From: Chloroflexota bacterium
Lineage (GTDB): Bacteria; Chloroflexota; Limnocylindria; Limnocylindrales; CSP1-4
Direction: 5' to 3'
Assembly: GCA_947475545.1 (NCBI GenBank)
Contig: CANJLL010000008.1
Coordinates: forward strand, 39,067 to 103,066
Length of the DNA: 64,000 nt
In this document: positions 25,952 through 35,496 of the stretch, piece by piece
Layout of the letters: each line of letters opens with the position of its first letter
Position numbering within the stretch: position 1 is the stretch's first letter
Position numbers and translations under genes: made by a program
Notes under the pieces: model-generated
Databases searched by the model: none
Seen by the model: the letters and a program-made list of their open reading frames with translations, nothing else
What the model was told of the DNA's origin: nothing

Positions 25952-27565
25952 ATGACCACGTCTACGACCATTGGCGGCAGCCTGAAGACCAACCTGTCGG
26001 TCGCGCAACTCTATGAGTCGGCGCTCCAGGCGGGTGAAGGCCAGCTGGCTGCCGAAGGGCCGCTCGTCGTTCGGACGGGCAAGCACACGGGCCGCTCGCC
26101 CCTGGACAAGTTCATCGTCGTGGAGCCCTCCAGCGAGGCCCACGTCTGGTGGGGCGACGTGAACCACCCCATCTCCGAAGAGCACTACGACCGGCTCCGC
26201 AACCGGCTCCTGGCGTACGTCAGCGACAAGCAGCTGTACGCCCAGGACATGTACATCGGCGCGGACCCGGAGCACCAGCGCTCGCTGCGCGTCTACACCG
26301 AGACGGCGTGGGCCAGCATCTTCGCCCGCAACCTCTTCCGTCGTCCGGCCCGCGAGGACCTCGAGGCCTTCAAGCCCAACTTCACCATCCTCGACGTCCC
26401 GTCGTTCCAGGCGGACCCGGCGACCGAGGGTACCCGGACCGGGACCGCGATCCTCCTCCACATCAAGCGGATGGAGATCATCATCGTCGGGACGATGTAC
26501 GCCGGCGAGATCAAGAAGTCGGCCTTCACGGTCATGAACTACCTGATGCCGGACGAGGACGTGCTGCCCATGCACTCCTCGATCAATGTCGGCAAGGCGG
26601 GCGACACGGTCATCTTCTTCGGGCTGTCGGGTACCGGCAAGACCACCCTCTCCGCGGACCCGCTGCGCGCGCTCATCGGAGACGACGAGCATGGCTGGGG
26701 CCCCAAGGGGACGTTCAACTTCGAGGGCGGCTGCTACGCCAAGACGATCCGCCTCTCGTCCATGTACGAGCCGGACATCTTCGCGACCACCAAGCGGTTC
26801 GGCACCATCCTGGAGAACACGGACCTCGACCCGTTCACGCGTGAGCTGGACCTTGACTCCGAGCGGTTCACCGAGAACACCCGGGCGGCCTATCCGCTCC
26901 ACTTCATCGGCAACGCGGATCCCACGGGCATGGCCGGCCAGCCGAGCCACGTGGTCTTCCTCACCGCCGACGCGTTCGGCGTCCTGCCGCCCATCAGCCG
27001 GTTGACCCTCGACCAGGCCGCATACCACTTCATCAGCGGCTACACCGCCAAACTGGCCGGCACCGAGATCGGCGTGAAGGAGCCCAGCGCCACCTTCTCC
27101 GCGGGCTTCGGTGCGCCATTCCTGCCGCGGCATCCGGGCGTCTACGCCAAGCAGCTCGTGGAGCGGCTGGTCAAGTACAACGTCCCGGTCTGGCTGGTGA
27201 ACACCGGCTGGACGGGCGGCCCGTACGGCGTCGGCAGCCGGATGAACATCAACCACACCCGGAACATGGTCCGCGCGGCGATCAACGGCGACCTCAATGA
27301 CGTCGAGTTCGTCCAGGACCCCATCTTCAGGGTCGACGTCCCGGTCGCCGTTCCGGGCGTGCCAGACGAGATCCTGCAGCCGCGCAACACGTGGGCCGAC
27401 AAGGCCGCCTTCGACGCGCAGGCGGCCAAGCTGGCCTACATGTTTGCCCAGAACTTCGAGTACTACGCCGACGGCGTCACGCCCGAGGTGGCTTCCTCCG
27501 GCCCGGTCGTCCCCGAGAACGTGGACACGTCCAACCTCCGCTTCTCGAAGCCCGGCGAGGGCTGA
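25952..27565 (+). CDS. pckA: phosphoenolpyruvate carboxykinase (ATP)
   Basis: 537 residues, full length for the ATP enzyme. It has KHTGRSPLDK (oxaloacetate site), HIKRMEIIIVGT, the P-loop GLSGTGKTTLS near residues 224-234 and GWTGGPYGVG. The enzyme makes PEP from oxaloacetate, the first step of gluconeogenesis. AGGAGAGG at 25938-25945 is a strong ribosome site. Malate dehydrogenase follows 48 nt later, so the pair would feed malate to PEP. Confidence 0.96.
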   Translation: MTTSTTIGGSLKTNLSVAQLYESALQAGEGQLAAEGPLVVRTGKHTGRSPLDKFIVVEPSSEAHVWWGDVNHPISEEHYDRLRNRLLAYVSDKQLYAQDMYIGADPEHQRSLRVYTETAWASIFARNLFRRPAREDLEAFKPNFTILDVPSFQADPATEGTRTGTAILLHIKRMEIIIVGTMYAGEIKKSAFTVMNYLMPDEDVLPMHSSINVGKAGDTVIFFGLSGTGKTTLSADPLRALIGDDEHGWGPKGTFNFEGGCYAKTIRLSSMYEPDIFATTKRFGTILENTDLDPFTRELDLDSERFTENTRAAYPLHFIGNADPTGMAGQPSHVVFLTADAFGVLPPISRLTLDQAAYHFISGYTAKLAGTEIGVKEPSATFSAGFGAPFLPRHPGVYAKQLVERLVKYNVPVWLVNTGWTGGPYGVGSRMNINHTRNMVRAAINGDLNDVEFVQDPIFRVDVPVAVPGVPDEILQPRNTWADKAAFDAQAAKLAYMFAQNFEYYADGVTPEVASSGPVVPENVDTSNLRFSKPGEG

Positions 27566-28540
<975 letters not shown>

Positions 28541-28589
28541 CGCTGGCGGTCGCTGCCCCGGGTCGGCCGGGGCTCACGAGACGCTCGAT

Positions 28590-28615
28590 CGAAGGGGGCC
28601 TCCGGGCCCCCTTCG
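28590..28615 (+). terminator. 11-bp GC hairpin after mdh
   Basis: CGAAGGGGGCC pairs perfectly with GGCCCCCTTCG across a 4-nt TCCG loop, 50 nt after the mdh stop. No U-tract follows. Confidence 0.7.
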
Positions 28616-28690
28616 GCATGCCCGGGGGGACACCCGATCCGGGAGCCTGGCCGTCCGCCGGGATCGGGCGCCCCACCCGCGCTCGATTGC

Positions 28691-28696
28691 TAGACT
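28691..28696 (+). promoter_or_regulatory. -10 hexamer TAGACT of the Lgt-like gene
   Basis: Nine nt before ATG 28706. No Shine-Dalgarno sequence. Confidence 0.5.
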
Positions 28697-28705
28697 GACC
28701 CGACC

Positions 28706-29659
28706 ATGCTGCCGCTCGGTGTCCTCGTCCTCGACTTTGACCCGCTCCTCCACTTCGGCGACGCCGAGGTGCGGCTGGAGACGGTGGCGATCGGTGCGGT
28801 GCTGGCAGTGGCCCTGGTGCTCGCCGGGCTGATCGCGCGCGTGACCCCGGTGAAGCTGGGCGGTTCGATGTACCAGCGAATCCACCGCGTGCACTTACGC
28901 CCCGATGACCTCCTGTTCGTGGCGATGGGGGCGCTGCCCGGGGCCGTGGTCGGCGGGCGGATTGGGTACGTCCTGCTCCATCTCGACTACTACGCGCTGA
29001 ACCAGGATGCGATCGTGGATCCCGCGCAGGGGAGCATGGAGCTCACGCTGGCCGTGGTGGGGGGCTGCCTGACGGCAGCCTATGTGCTCCGGCTCCTCGG
29101 CGCGCCGCTCGGCCGTTGGGCCCACGTGGCGACATTCCCGCTGCTCCTGGCACTCGGCGCCGGGAAGCTGGCGCAGGTGCTGGGCGGCGATGGGCAGGGG
29201 TTGCCGACGGACGCGGCCTGGGCCACGCTCTATCGCGGCGATGGCCCATGGGGGTCGCTGATCCCGGAGATCACGGCGCACCCGTCGCAGCTCTACGAGG
29301 GCTTTGCTGCGCTCCTGGTGCTCCAGCTGATGACGATCGCCGCGGCGCGCGGGGCATTCCCCAAGGCGGATGGGTCCGCGCTGCTGGTGGGTATCGCGGC
29401 CTGGTCGCTGATGCGCGCCGCCGTGGCCTCCACCTGGCGGGACGCCCCGGTGCTGGGGCCGCTCCTGGCCGAGCAGGTGATCGCGTTGACCGTGGCCCTG
29501 GGGTGCGTGCTGATCGCGGTGGCCCGGGGCCGGCGACAGCGCCGCGTCGTGGAGGCGGATGCGGCGTCGGAGGCCGCGCGCGAGGCGGCGGCGATGGCGG
29601 CCCGGCGGACCGGGTCCCGGGCGGCGCAGGCGAGGCCGCAGGGCAGATCGCCGGTCTGA
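28706..29659 (+). CDS. Lgt-family membrane protein lacking the catalytic motif
   Basis: 317 residues, about seven helices, clearly Lgt-like: GGRIGYVLLHLDYY, then a conserved HPSQLYE from H192. In genuine Lgt the middle helix reads G-R-x-G-N-F with an essential arginine and asparagine; here residues ~149-162 read LGAGKLAQVLGGDG, with lysine and alanine instead. A normal lgt lies at 20690. This paralogue may be inactive, or act on another lipid or carrier. The C-terminus is Ala/Arg-rich. It has its own leaderless-type promoter and no cotranscribed partner. Confidence 0.78.
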   Translation: MLPLGVLVLDFDPLLHFGDAEVRLETVAIGAVLAVALVLAGLIARVTPVKLGGSMYQRIHRVHLRPDDLLFVAMGALPGAVVGGRIGYVLLHLDYYALNQDAIVDPAQGSMELTLAVVGGCLTAAYVLRLLGAPLGRWAHVATFPLLLALGAGKLAQVLGGDGQGLPTDAAWATLYRGDGPWGSLIPEITAHPSQLYEGFAALLVLQLMTIAAARGAFPKADGSALLVGIAAWSLMRAAVASTWRDAPVLGPLLAEQVIALTVALGCVLIAVARGRRQRRVVEADAASEAAREAAAMAARRTGSRAAQARPQGRSPV

Positions 29660-29722
29660 GCCCAGGTGTTGCACCCGGGTGTGATCGTCCCGGGCCGAAC
29701 CATCCGGGTCTGAACCCCGCGA

Positions 29723-30607
29723 TCAGCCCGCCAGGTGCTCCCCGATGAGCGCCGCGACCTCGGCGGGTGCGTCCGTGTGCAGGAAGTGGGTGCCCATGAC
29801 CCGCTCCACCCGCGTCCCGGCGATCCGCTCCGCGTAGGTCATCCGGTCCGCCATGTGCTGCTCACCCAGCCCGGAAGCCAGGATCAGCAGCGTGGGCGCG
29901 GCCACGTCCTCGTAGCGCAGGCCCTCCCCGTCGGCGCGGGCGGCCCGGAGTTGCTCCAGTGCCGCGCCGGGCAGCCGGCTGACCACGCCGCCACCGGGCT
30001 GGTCCACCAGGTTGTCCAGGAAGGACGCGACGCGCGTCTCCGTCCACGCCGCGCGGGGCTCCTCGGTGCGCGCCCAGGTCACGGCCGCCTCTCGCGACGC
30101 GAATGGCCCCAGGTTGCCGAAGATCCACGTGTAGGCGGCGGCGCCCGCCGCCGCGGTCCCAAAGGTGATCCGTGCCGGGTCCAGCAGCACGAGCCGGTCA
30201 ACACGCTCCGGGTGGAGCGCGGACACGCACGCCCCCAGCCAGCCGCCCCGCGAGTGGCCTGCCAGGGACACGGGCCGCCCCGGCGCCACGTCGGCTGCTA
30301 CCGCGAGGACATCGACCACGAACTCCGCCAGCCCGTATCCGCTGGCCGGGTGGTCGGTTCGGCCTCCGTCGCGGGTGTCGACGGCCACGATCCTGTGGTC
30401 CGGCAGGGAGCCCCGGAGCCGGCGCGCCACGTCGGTCCAGATCAGCGCGTTGCCACCCACGCCGTGGAGGAGCAGGAGAACGGGCCTGTCCGCCGGGCCG
30501 CCCCAGTCCAGGCAATGGATGCGGACGCCGTCGCGCGTCACCCAGCGCGAGACGGGACGGGGCTCGCCCGGGATGGGGAACGGTTCGTGTGCGTTGGGGG
30601 TCGTCAT
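29723..30607 (-). CDS. alpha/beta hydrolase
   Basis: 294 residues. LLLLHGVGGNALIW is the oxyanion strand, GHSRGGW the nucleophile elbow with serine, and GTHFLHTDAP holds the catalytic histidine. DTRDGGRTDHPASGY follows strand 4. The fold covers esterases, haloalkane dehalogenases and C-C hydrolases; no lid feature fixes the substrate. ATG 30607 is chosen because TACCAT lies 8 nt upstream and the next upstream methionine adds only low-complexity sequence. It is monocistronic. Confidence 0.86.
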   Translation of the reverse strand: MTTPNAHEPFPIPGEPRPVSRWVTRDGVRIHCLDWGGPADRPVLLLLHGVGGNALIWTDVARRLRGSLPDHRIVAVDTRDGGRTDHPASGYGLAEFVVDVLAVAADVAPGRPVSLAGHSRGGWLGACVSALHPERVDRLVLLDPARITFGTAAAGAAAYTWIFGNLGPFASREAAVTWARTEEPRAAWTETRVASFLDNLVDQPGGGVVSRLPGAALEQLRAARADGEGLRYEDVAAPTLLILASGLGEQHMADRMTYAERIAGTRVERVMGTHFLHTDAPAEVAALIGEHLAG

Positions 30608-30615
30608 GGGCGTCG

Positions 30616-30621
30616 ATGGTA
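30616..30621 (-). promoter_or_regulatory. -10 hexamer TACCAT of the alpha/beta hydrolase
   Basis: Eight nt before the ATG; leaderless pattern. Confidence 0.45.
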
Positions 30622-30842
30622 GCGGGCGGGCCTCCGGGGGGCCGCGCCATCGGCCGCCGCGAGGCCGCCGCGGTCGCCACCCAGCCACTCCCGTCGGTGC
30701 GTCCCATCCGGCCCGCGGTGCGGCAGGCGTGGCGTGTGGACATGAGGGCGCAGAAGAGGGGGTCCGGTAGGCATCGGTCGGCTGACGCCGGTCATCGAGG
30801 TGTGGGTCGCCATTCGGGAACGCCGTGCGAGCACTGGCGACA

Positions 30843-31028
30843 ATCTTGCCAAATGACCACTGCCTGGTCTTTGGGTGGTGCCGCATGGCGCTCTTGCATC
30901 ATGGCCTCGGCTGATTCATCCCGGGGCGAGCGTGGTGCGGGATGAATCCGGTGGGCGCGCGGTGCTGGGGCGCCCGGCGTGGGGCAGTGTCGTTGGCCAA
31001 TGACCACGGGGTGAGCATTTGGCAGGAT
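30843..31028. repeat. 186-bp foldback element with nested inverted repeats
   Basis: The outer 33-bp ends match at 25 of 33 positions when one is inverted; both begin ATCYTGCCAAATG (left 30843, right end 31028). Inside is a perfect 11-bp inverted repeat GATTCATCCCG (30913-30923 and 30938-30948) with a 14-nt loop. CCAATGACCAC also recurs as a direct repeat. The element has no coding potential, lower GC than its surroundings, and lies in a 642-bp gene-free region. It fits a MITE or other mobile non-autonomous element. Confidence 0.55.
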
Positions 31029-31059
31029 CATGGATGGAGGCCGGCCAAGCCGCGCCGCC

Positions 31060-31190
31060 CGACGGTGAACCCGCGCCACGGCTCGGCGCCGCGGACAGGC
31101 CGCCCGACGGTGAACAGGCGTCGCTCGACGGTGAACCCGCGCCACGGCCTCGGCGCCGCGGGCAGGCCGCCCGACGGTGAGGCTGGATCG
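31060..31190. repeat. tandem duplication of a ~66-bp unit upstream of pncB
   Basis: Units beginning at 31060 and 31126 share CGACGGTGAACCCGCG and GGCGCCGCGG plus CAGGCCGCCCGACGGTGA with few changes. CGACGGTGA occurs four times (31060, 31105, 31126, 31172). It lies between the foldback element and the pncB promoter, where it could hold regulator sites. Confidence 0.75.
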
Positions 31191-31237
31191 AGGAACCGCA
31201 TGACCTCGCCCTCCGCCCCGCCGGTCGCCTGTGCGGT

Positions 31238-31243
31238 TAGTCT
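31238..31243 (+). promoter_or_regulatory. -10 hexamer TAGTCT of pncB
   Basis: Six nt before the ATG at 31250; leaderless pattern. Confidence 0.5.
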
Positions 31244-31249
31244 CTGCGG

Positions 31250-32752
31250 ATGCAGTCGATCTACCGACCGTCCCTGGCCACGCTCACCGACCTCTACCAG
31301 CTGACCATGGGCGCGGCGTACCACGCCACCGGGCGCGAGGAGGACGAGGCGGTCTTCCACCTCTTCTTCCGCCGGCCCCCGTTTGGCAGCGGGTTCACCC
31401 TGGCCGCCGGCCTGGCCGTGGTGGTGGAGTACCTGACCCAGTTCCGCTTCTCGCCCGAGGACCTGGGCTATCTCGCCGGCCTCCGCGGCGTTGACGGCGC
31501 CCCGCTCTTCACGACCGACTACCTCCAGACCCTGGCCGCGCTGGAGCCCGGCCTGGGCCTGAACATCGATGCGGTCCCCGAGGGGACCGTGGTCTTCCCG
31601 TACGAGCCGCTGCTCCGCGTCCAGGGATCGCTCCTGGCGGCCCAGATCGTGGAGACGGCATTCCTCAACATGATCAACTTTCCCACCCTCGTCGCCACCA
31701 ACGCGGCACGGGTCGTGCTTGCCGCGGGCGGGGCACCGGTGCTGGAGTTTGGCCTGCGCCGAGCCCAGGGGCCCGACGGCGCGCTCACGGCGTCGCGGGC
31801 GGCCTACATCGGCGGGGCGGCCGCTACGTCCAACGTCCTCGCCGGCCGACTGTTCGGGATCCCGGTCAAGGGGACGCACGCGCATTCCTGGGTCCTCTCG
31901 TTCCCCACCGAGCAGGAGGCATTCGATGCCTGGGCCAGCGCCGAGCCGCACAACAGCATCCTGTTGGTGGACACCTACGACACGCTGACCGGCGTGCGCC
32001 ACGCCATCGTCACTGGCCGGAAGCTGCGCGCGGCCGGGTACGACCTGGGCGGCATCCGGCTGGACTCGGGTGACCTCGCCTACCTGTCGCGCGAGGCGCG
32101 CCGGATGCTGGACGACGCCGGCTTCACGGAGGCGCAGATCGTGGCCTCCAACGACCTCGACCCGGACACCATCGCGTCGCTCCGCGAGGAGGGCGCCGAG
32201 ATCGACGTGTGGGGCGTCGGCACCCGCCTGGTGACCGCCTATGACGAGCCGGCGCTGGGGGGCGTCTACAAGCTGGCGGCGGTGCGTGGGCCCGGCGGCG
32301 GGCCGTGGCGGCGCACCGTCAAGATCAGTGCGGACGCGGCGAAGACCACCGTGCCGGGCATCCTGGGCGTCCGCCGCTTCGTGGACGACAGCGGGCTGGC
32401 GGCGGCCGACATGATCTACGACACCCTCGCCGAGGGCCCGCCGGGCATGATGGTGGTGGACCCCACCAACTCGCACCGACGCAAGGTGGTGGACCCGGAC
32501 TGGACCAGCGAGGAGTTGCTCCGTCCCGTGTTCCGCGACGGCGAGCTGGTCGCCCCGGTCCCCTCGATCGAGGAGGCGCGGGCGCATGCCCAAGCGGAGA
32601 TCAACCGCTTCCACCCGGCGATCCTGCGCCGCGTGAACCCCCATCGCTACCCCGCGGGCCTGGAGATCGGCATCTTCCGGGAGCGCGAGGCACTCGTGGA
32701 GCAGGCGGCCGAGCGGGGCGCCATCGTGGCGCCGATGGAGGCCAAGCCTTGA
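31250..32752 (+). CDS. pncB: nicotinate phosphoribosyltransferase
   Basis: 500 residues. Family landmarks are TDLYQLTMGAAYHATG at the N-terminus, EFGLRRAQGPDGALTASRAA and the GTHAHSWVLSF loop with the phosphorylated-type histidine region, then GIRLDSGDLAYLS. It joins nicotinate and PRPP to nicotinate mononucleotide in the Preiss-Handler NAD salvage route. The next gene is NAD synthetase, overlapping by TTGA, so the pair is a salvage operon. Nicotinamidase is not in the window. Confidence 0.94.
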   Translation: MQSIYRPSLATLTDLYQLTMGAAYHATGREEDEAVFHLFFRRPPFGSGFTLAAGLAVVVEYLTQFRFSPEDLGYLAGLRGVDGAPLFTTDYLQTLAALEPGLGLNIDAVPEGTVVFPYEPLLRVQGSLLAAQIVETAFLNMINFPTLVATNAARVVLAAGGAPVLEFGLRRAQGPDGALTASRAAYIGGAAATSNVLAGRLFGIPVKGTHAHSWVLSFPTEQEAFDAWASAEPHNSILLVDTYDTLTGVRHAIVTGRKLRAAGYDLGGIRLDSGDLAYLSREARRMLDDAGFTEAQIVASNDLDPDTIASLREEGAEIDVWGVGTRLVTAYDEPALGGVYKLAAVRGPGGGPWRRTVKISADAAKTTVPGILGVRRFVDDSGLAAADMIYDTLAEGPPGMMVVDPTNSHRRKVVDPDWTSEELLRPVFRDGELVAPVPSIEEARAHAQAEINRFHPAILRRVNPHRYPAGLEIGIFREREALVEQAAERGAIVAPMEAKP

Positions 32753-34725
32753 TATCCCGCGCTGACCTGGGCTTCCTCCGGGTGGCGGTCGCCACCCCGC
32801 TGCTGGTGCTGGCGGATCCCGCCGCGAACGCCGCGGCCACCGTAGCGCTGCTGGACGAGGCCGCGGCCCAGGGCGCCGCCCTCGCGGTCTTCCCTGAGCT
32901 GGGCCTGACCGGCTACTCGTGCGCGGACCTGTTCGCGACGGATCCCATCCGGGACGCGGCGCTGGCCGCCCTTGGTGAGGTGGCGGCCGCCACGGATCGC
33001 ACGGGCGTGGCCGCCGTCGTGGGGCTCCCGCTGGAGGTGGATGGCCGGCGCTACAACGTGGCGGCGGTGTGCGCCGGGGGCCAAGTGGTGGGCATCGTGC
33101 CCAAGGTCTTCCTGGCCACGCGCGCCGAGTTCTACGAGGCCCGCTGGTTTGCCACCGGGCTCGGCGCGGCCCCCACCAGCGTCCGCTTTGGCGGACAAGA
33201 CGTGCCCTTTGGGATCGACCTGCTGTTCGAGGCGTCCGGCGTCCCCGGCGCGGTCCTGGGGGTAGAGATCTGCGAAGACCTCTGGGCTCCCGAGCCGCCT
33301 TCCGGCGCGCTCGCGGTGGCCGGCGCAACCATCATCGCCAACCCATCCGCGTCCGACGAGCTGGTCGGCAAGGCCGACTATCGCCGCGCCCTGGTGGCCG
33401 CCGCCTCAGGCCGCCTGCTGGCCGCCTACCTGTATGCCGCGGCGGGTCCGGGTGAATCGTCCACCGACCTGGTGTACGGCGGCCATTCGCTCATCGCCGA
33501 GCACGGCGCCCTGCTGGCCGAGGCCGAGCGGTTCCGCTTCGAGCCGACGATGCTGACCGCCGACATCGACCTCCACCGGCTTGACCACGAGCGCGCCGCG
33601 TCCGGGACCTTCGCCGCCTCGCCGGCCCGCGCGCATCGCCGCGTCCAGCTGCCGCTTCCGCGCGCCGCCGCGCCGGCCACCGCGGACCTGCGCCACCCAC
33701 TCACGGCGACGCCGTTCCTCGCACCGGCCGGTTCCGCGCGCGAGGTGGCCTGCGCGGAGATCGCGCAGATTGCCGCGACGGGCCTGGCCCGCCGGCTCCG
33801 TGCCGTGGGGGAGGGGACACGGCTCCTCATCGGCCTGTCCGGCGGGCTGGATTCCACGCTGGCGCTCCTGCTGGCCGTGGATGCGTGCCGGCGCGCCGGC
33901 CGTGCTCGCGACGCCATCGTCGCCGTCACGATGCCCGGACCGGGCACCAGCCAGCGGACGCTGGGGAACGCGCGGGCGCTGGCCGCCGCCCTGGGCGTGG
34001 GGCTCCGGGAGATCCCGATCACGGCCGCGGTCGAGGCGCACCTGGCCGACATCGGGCACGGCGGCGCGCACGACGTGGCCTTCGAGAACGCCCAGGCACG
34101 CGAGCGCACGCAGGTCCTGTTCGACCTGGCCAACAGCCTCGGCGGCTTCGTGGTGGGGACCGGCGACCTGTCCGAGGCGGCCGTGGGCTGGATGACGTAC
34201 GGCGGCGATCATCTCTCGCAGTACCACGTCAACGCGGGGATTCCCAAGACGCTGGTCCGGGCGGTCGTGGAGCACCTCGCGGTTGCCTCCGGCGATCCAA
34301 CGCTGCAGGCGGTCCTCGCGGATATCGTCGCGACGCCCATCAGCCCCGAGCTGCTGCCGCCCGCCTCGGATGGGGCGGCGCCCGGCCAGCACAGCGAGGC
34401 CAGCGTGGGGCCGTACGAGCTGGTGGACTTCTTCCTGTTTCACCTGGTCCGCCTGGGCGAATCGCCCGAGCGGGTCGCGTACCTGGGCGGCCTGGCCTTC
34501 GCGGGTGCGCACGATGGCGCCACGCTCCGCCGCTGGATGCGCGACTTCGTCATCCGCTTCACCCGCAACCAGTTCAAGCGCAGCGCCATGCCCGACGGGC
34601 CCAAGGTGGGCACGGTCGCCCTCTCGCCGCGCGGTGACTGGCGGATGCCGTCGGATGCCAGCGCCGCGGCGTGGCTGGCGGCCATCGACGACCTGGACGC
34701 GGCCGACCATCGCGCGCCGGCCTGA
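32749..34725 (+). CDS. nadE: glutamine-dependent NAD+ synthetase
   Basis: 658 residues. The N-terminal half is a nitrilase-type glutaminase (catalytic Glu in FPELGLTGY, Lys in PKVFLA, Cys in VEICEDLW). The C-terminal half is the synthetase with the PP-loop GLSGGLDSTLA and GTGDLSEAAVGW. It converts deamido-NAD to NAD using glutamine nitrogen. The start is TTG, overlapping the pncB stop as TTGA; no earlier in-frame start keeps the domain order better. Coupled translation with pncB is expected. Confidence 0.94.
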   Translation: MISRADLGFLRVAVATPLLVLADPAANAAATVALLDEAAAQGAALAVFPELGLTGYSCADLFATDPIRDAALAALGEVAAATDRTGVAAVVGLPLEVDGRRYNVAAVCAGGQVVGIVPKVFLATRAEFYEARWFATGLGAAPTSVRFGGQDVPFGIDLLFEASGVPGAVLGVEICEDLWAPEPPSGALAVAGATIIANPSASDELVGKADYRRALVAAASGRLLAAYLYAAAGPGESSTDLVYGGHSLIAEHGALLAEAERFRFEPTMLTADIDLHRLDHERAASGTFAASPARAHRRVQLPLPRAAAPATADLRHPLTATPFLAPAGSAREVACAEIAQIAATGLARRLRAVGEGTRLLIGLSGGLDSTLALLLAVDACRRAGRARDAIVAVTMPGPGTSQRTLGNARALAAALGVGLREIPITAAVEAHLADIGHGGAHDVAFENAQARERTQVLFDLANSLGGFVVGTGDLSEAAVGWMTYGGDHLSQYHVNAGIPKTLVRAVVEHLAVASGDPTLQAVLADIVATPISPELLPPASDGAAPGQHSEASVGPYELVDFFLFHLVRLGESPERVAYLGGLAFAGAHDGATLRRWMRDFVIRFTRNQFKRSAMPDGPKVGTVALSPRGDWRMPSDASAAAWLAAIDDLDAADHRAPA

Positions 34726-34761
34726 CGGCCGGGCCCCGGACCCGCGGCAGCAGTCATCGGC

Positions 34762-35448
34762 GTGTCTGACTTCACGACCTATCGCGAGGGCTCACTGCAC
34801 GCCGCCCTGAAGGCGCGCTACGCGGCCGTCACCGTGGGCGCCCGCGTGGAGGCGGCCGTGGACGGCTTCGTGGTGGACGTCGCGGGCGACGACGAGCTGG
34901 TCGAGATCCAGACCGGGAGCTTTGGCTCCGCCGGCCGCAAGCTGGAGCGGCTGGTCGAGACGCACCGGGTGGTGCTCGTCCACCCCATCGCGGTGGAGAA
35001 GTGGCTGATCCGGGTGGACGCGGACGGCGCCATCGTGCGCCGGGGCCGTTCGCCCAAGCGGGGCACCGCCTTCGACCTGTTCGAGGAGCTGGTGCACATC
35101 CCCGCGCTGCTGGCCCACCCCAACTTCCGGATCGAGCTGGCGCTCACCAGCGAGGAGGAGATCCGCGGCCCCGCCCCCGAGGGCGTCCGGCGCCGCTACG
35201 CGCGTGACTGGACCCGGCTGGACCGGCGGCTGGTGGAGGTGGTGGAGACACGCCGGATCGACACGCCCGCTGACCTGTGTGCGCTGCTCCCGGCGGGCCT
35301 GACCGACCCCTTCACGACGGCGGACCTGGTGGCGGCCACCGGACGCACGCGGCGGCTCGCCGGCCGGGCTGCGTACTGCCTGGAGCACACCGGCGTGCTG
35401 GCGCGCGTCGCCCGGCGCGGTCGGTTCATCGAGTACGTCCGGCCCTAG
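34762..35448 (+). CDS. unknown protein with PD-(D/E)xK-like N-terminal motif
   Basis: 228 residues, not assigned. Near the N-terminus D34-GFVV-D39, then L-V-E48-I-Q50-T, has the spacing of a restriction-endonuclease-like active site with glutamine in place of lysine. GRKLERLVETHRVVLVHP follows as the next helix and strand. The C-terminal half (RRRYARDWTRLDRRLVEVVE, then TTADLVAATGRTRRLAGRAA and a wing) looks like a winged helix. So it may bind DNA and could be a nuclease, but this is inference. It starts at GTG 36 nt after nadE. Confidence 0.6.
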   Translation: MSDFTTYREGSLHAALKARYAAVTVGARVEAAVDGFVVDVAGDDELVEIQTGSFGSAGRKLERLVETHRVVLVHPIAVEKWLIRVDADGAIVRRGRSPKRGTAFDLFEELVHIPALLAHPNFRIELALTSEEEIRGPAPEGVRRRYARDWTRLDRRLVEVVETRRIDTPADLCALLPAGLTDPFTTADLVAATGRTRRLAGRAAYCLEHTGVLARVARRGRFIEYVRP

Positions 35449-35451
35449 ACT
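35446..35451 (+). promoter_or_regulatory. -10 hexamer TAGACT of the TPP enzyme
   Basis: It overlaps the previous gene's stop codon. A leader of about 40 nt follows, with two short hairpins and AAGGA at 35485-35489. Confidence 0.4.
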
Positions 35452-35496
35452 AGGGAGCCGGGCCAGAGGCCCTGGCCACGGAGCAAGGAACACCAG

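Noticed and set aside
30608..31249. CRISPR array from the repeats upstream of pncB
   Set aside because: Only two long units, spacing irregular (45, 21, 46 bp), no spacers of even length and no cas genes.
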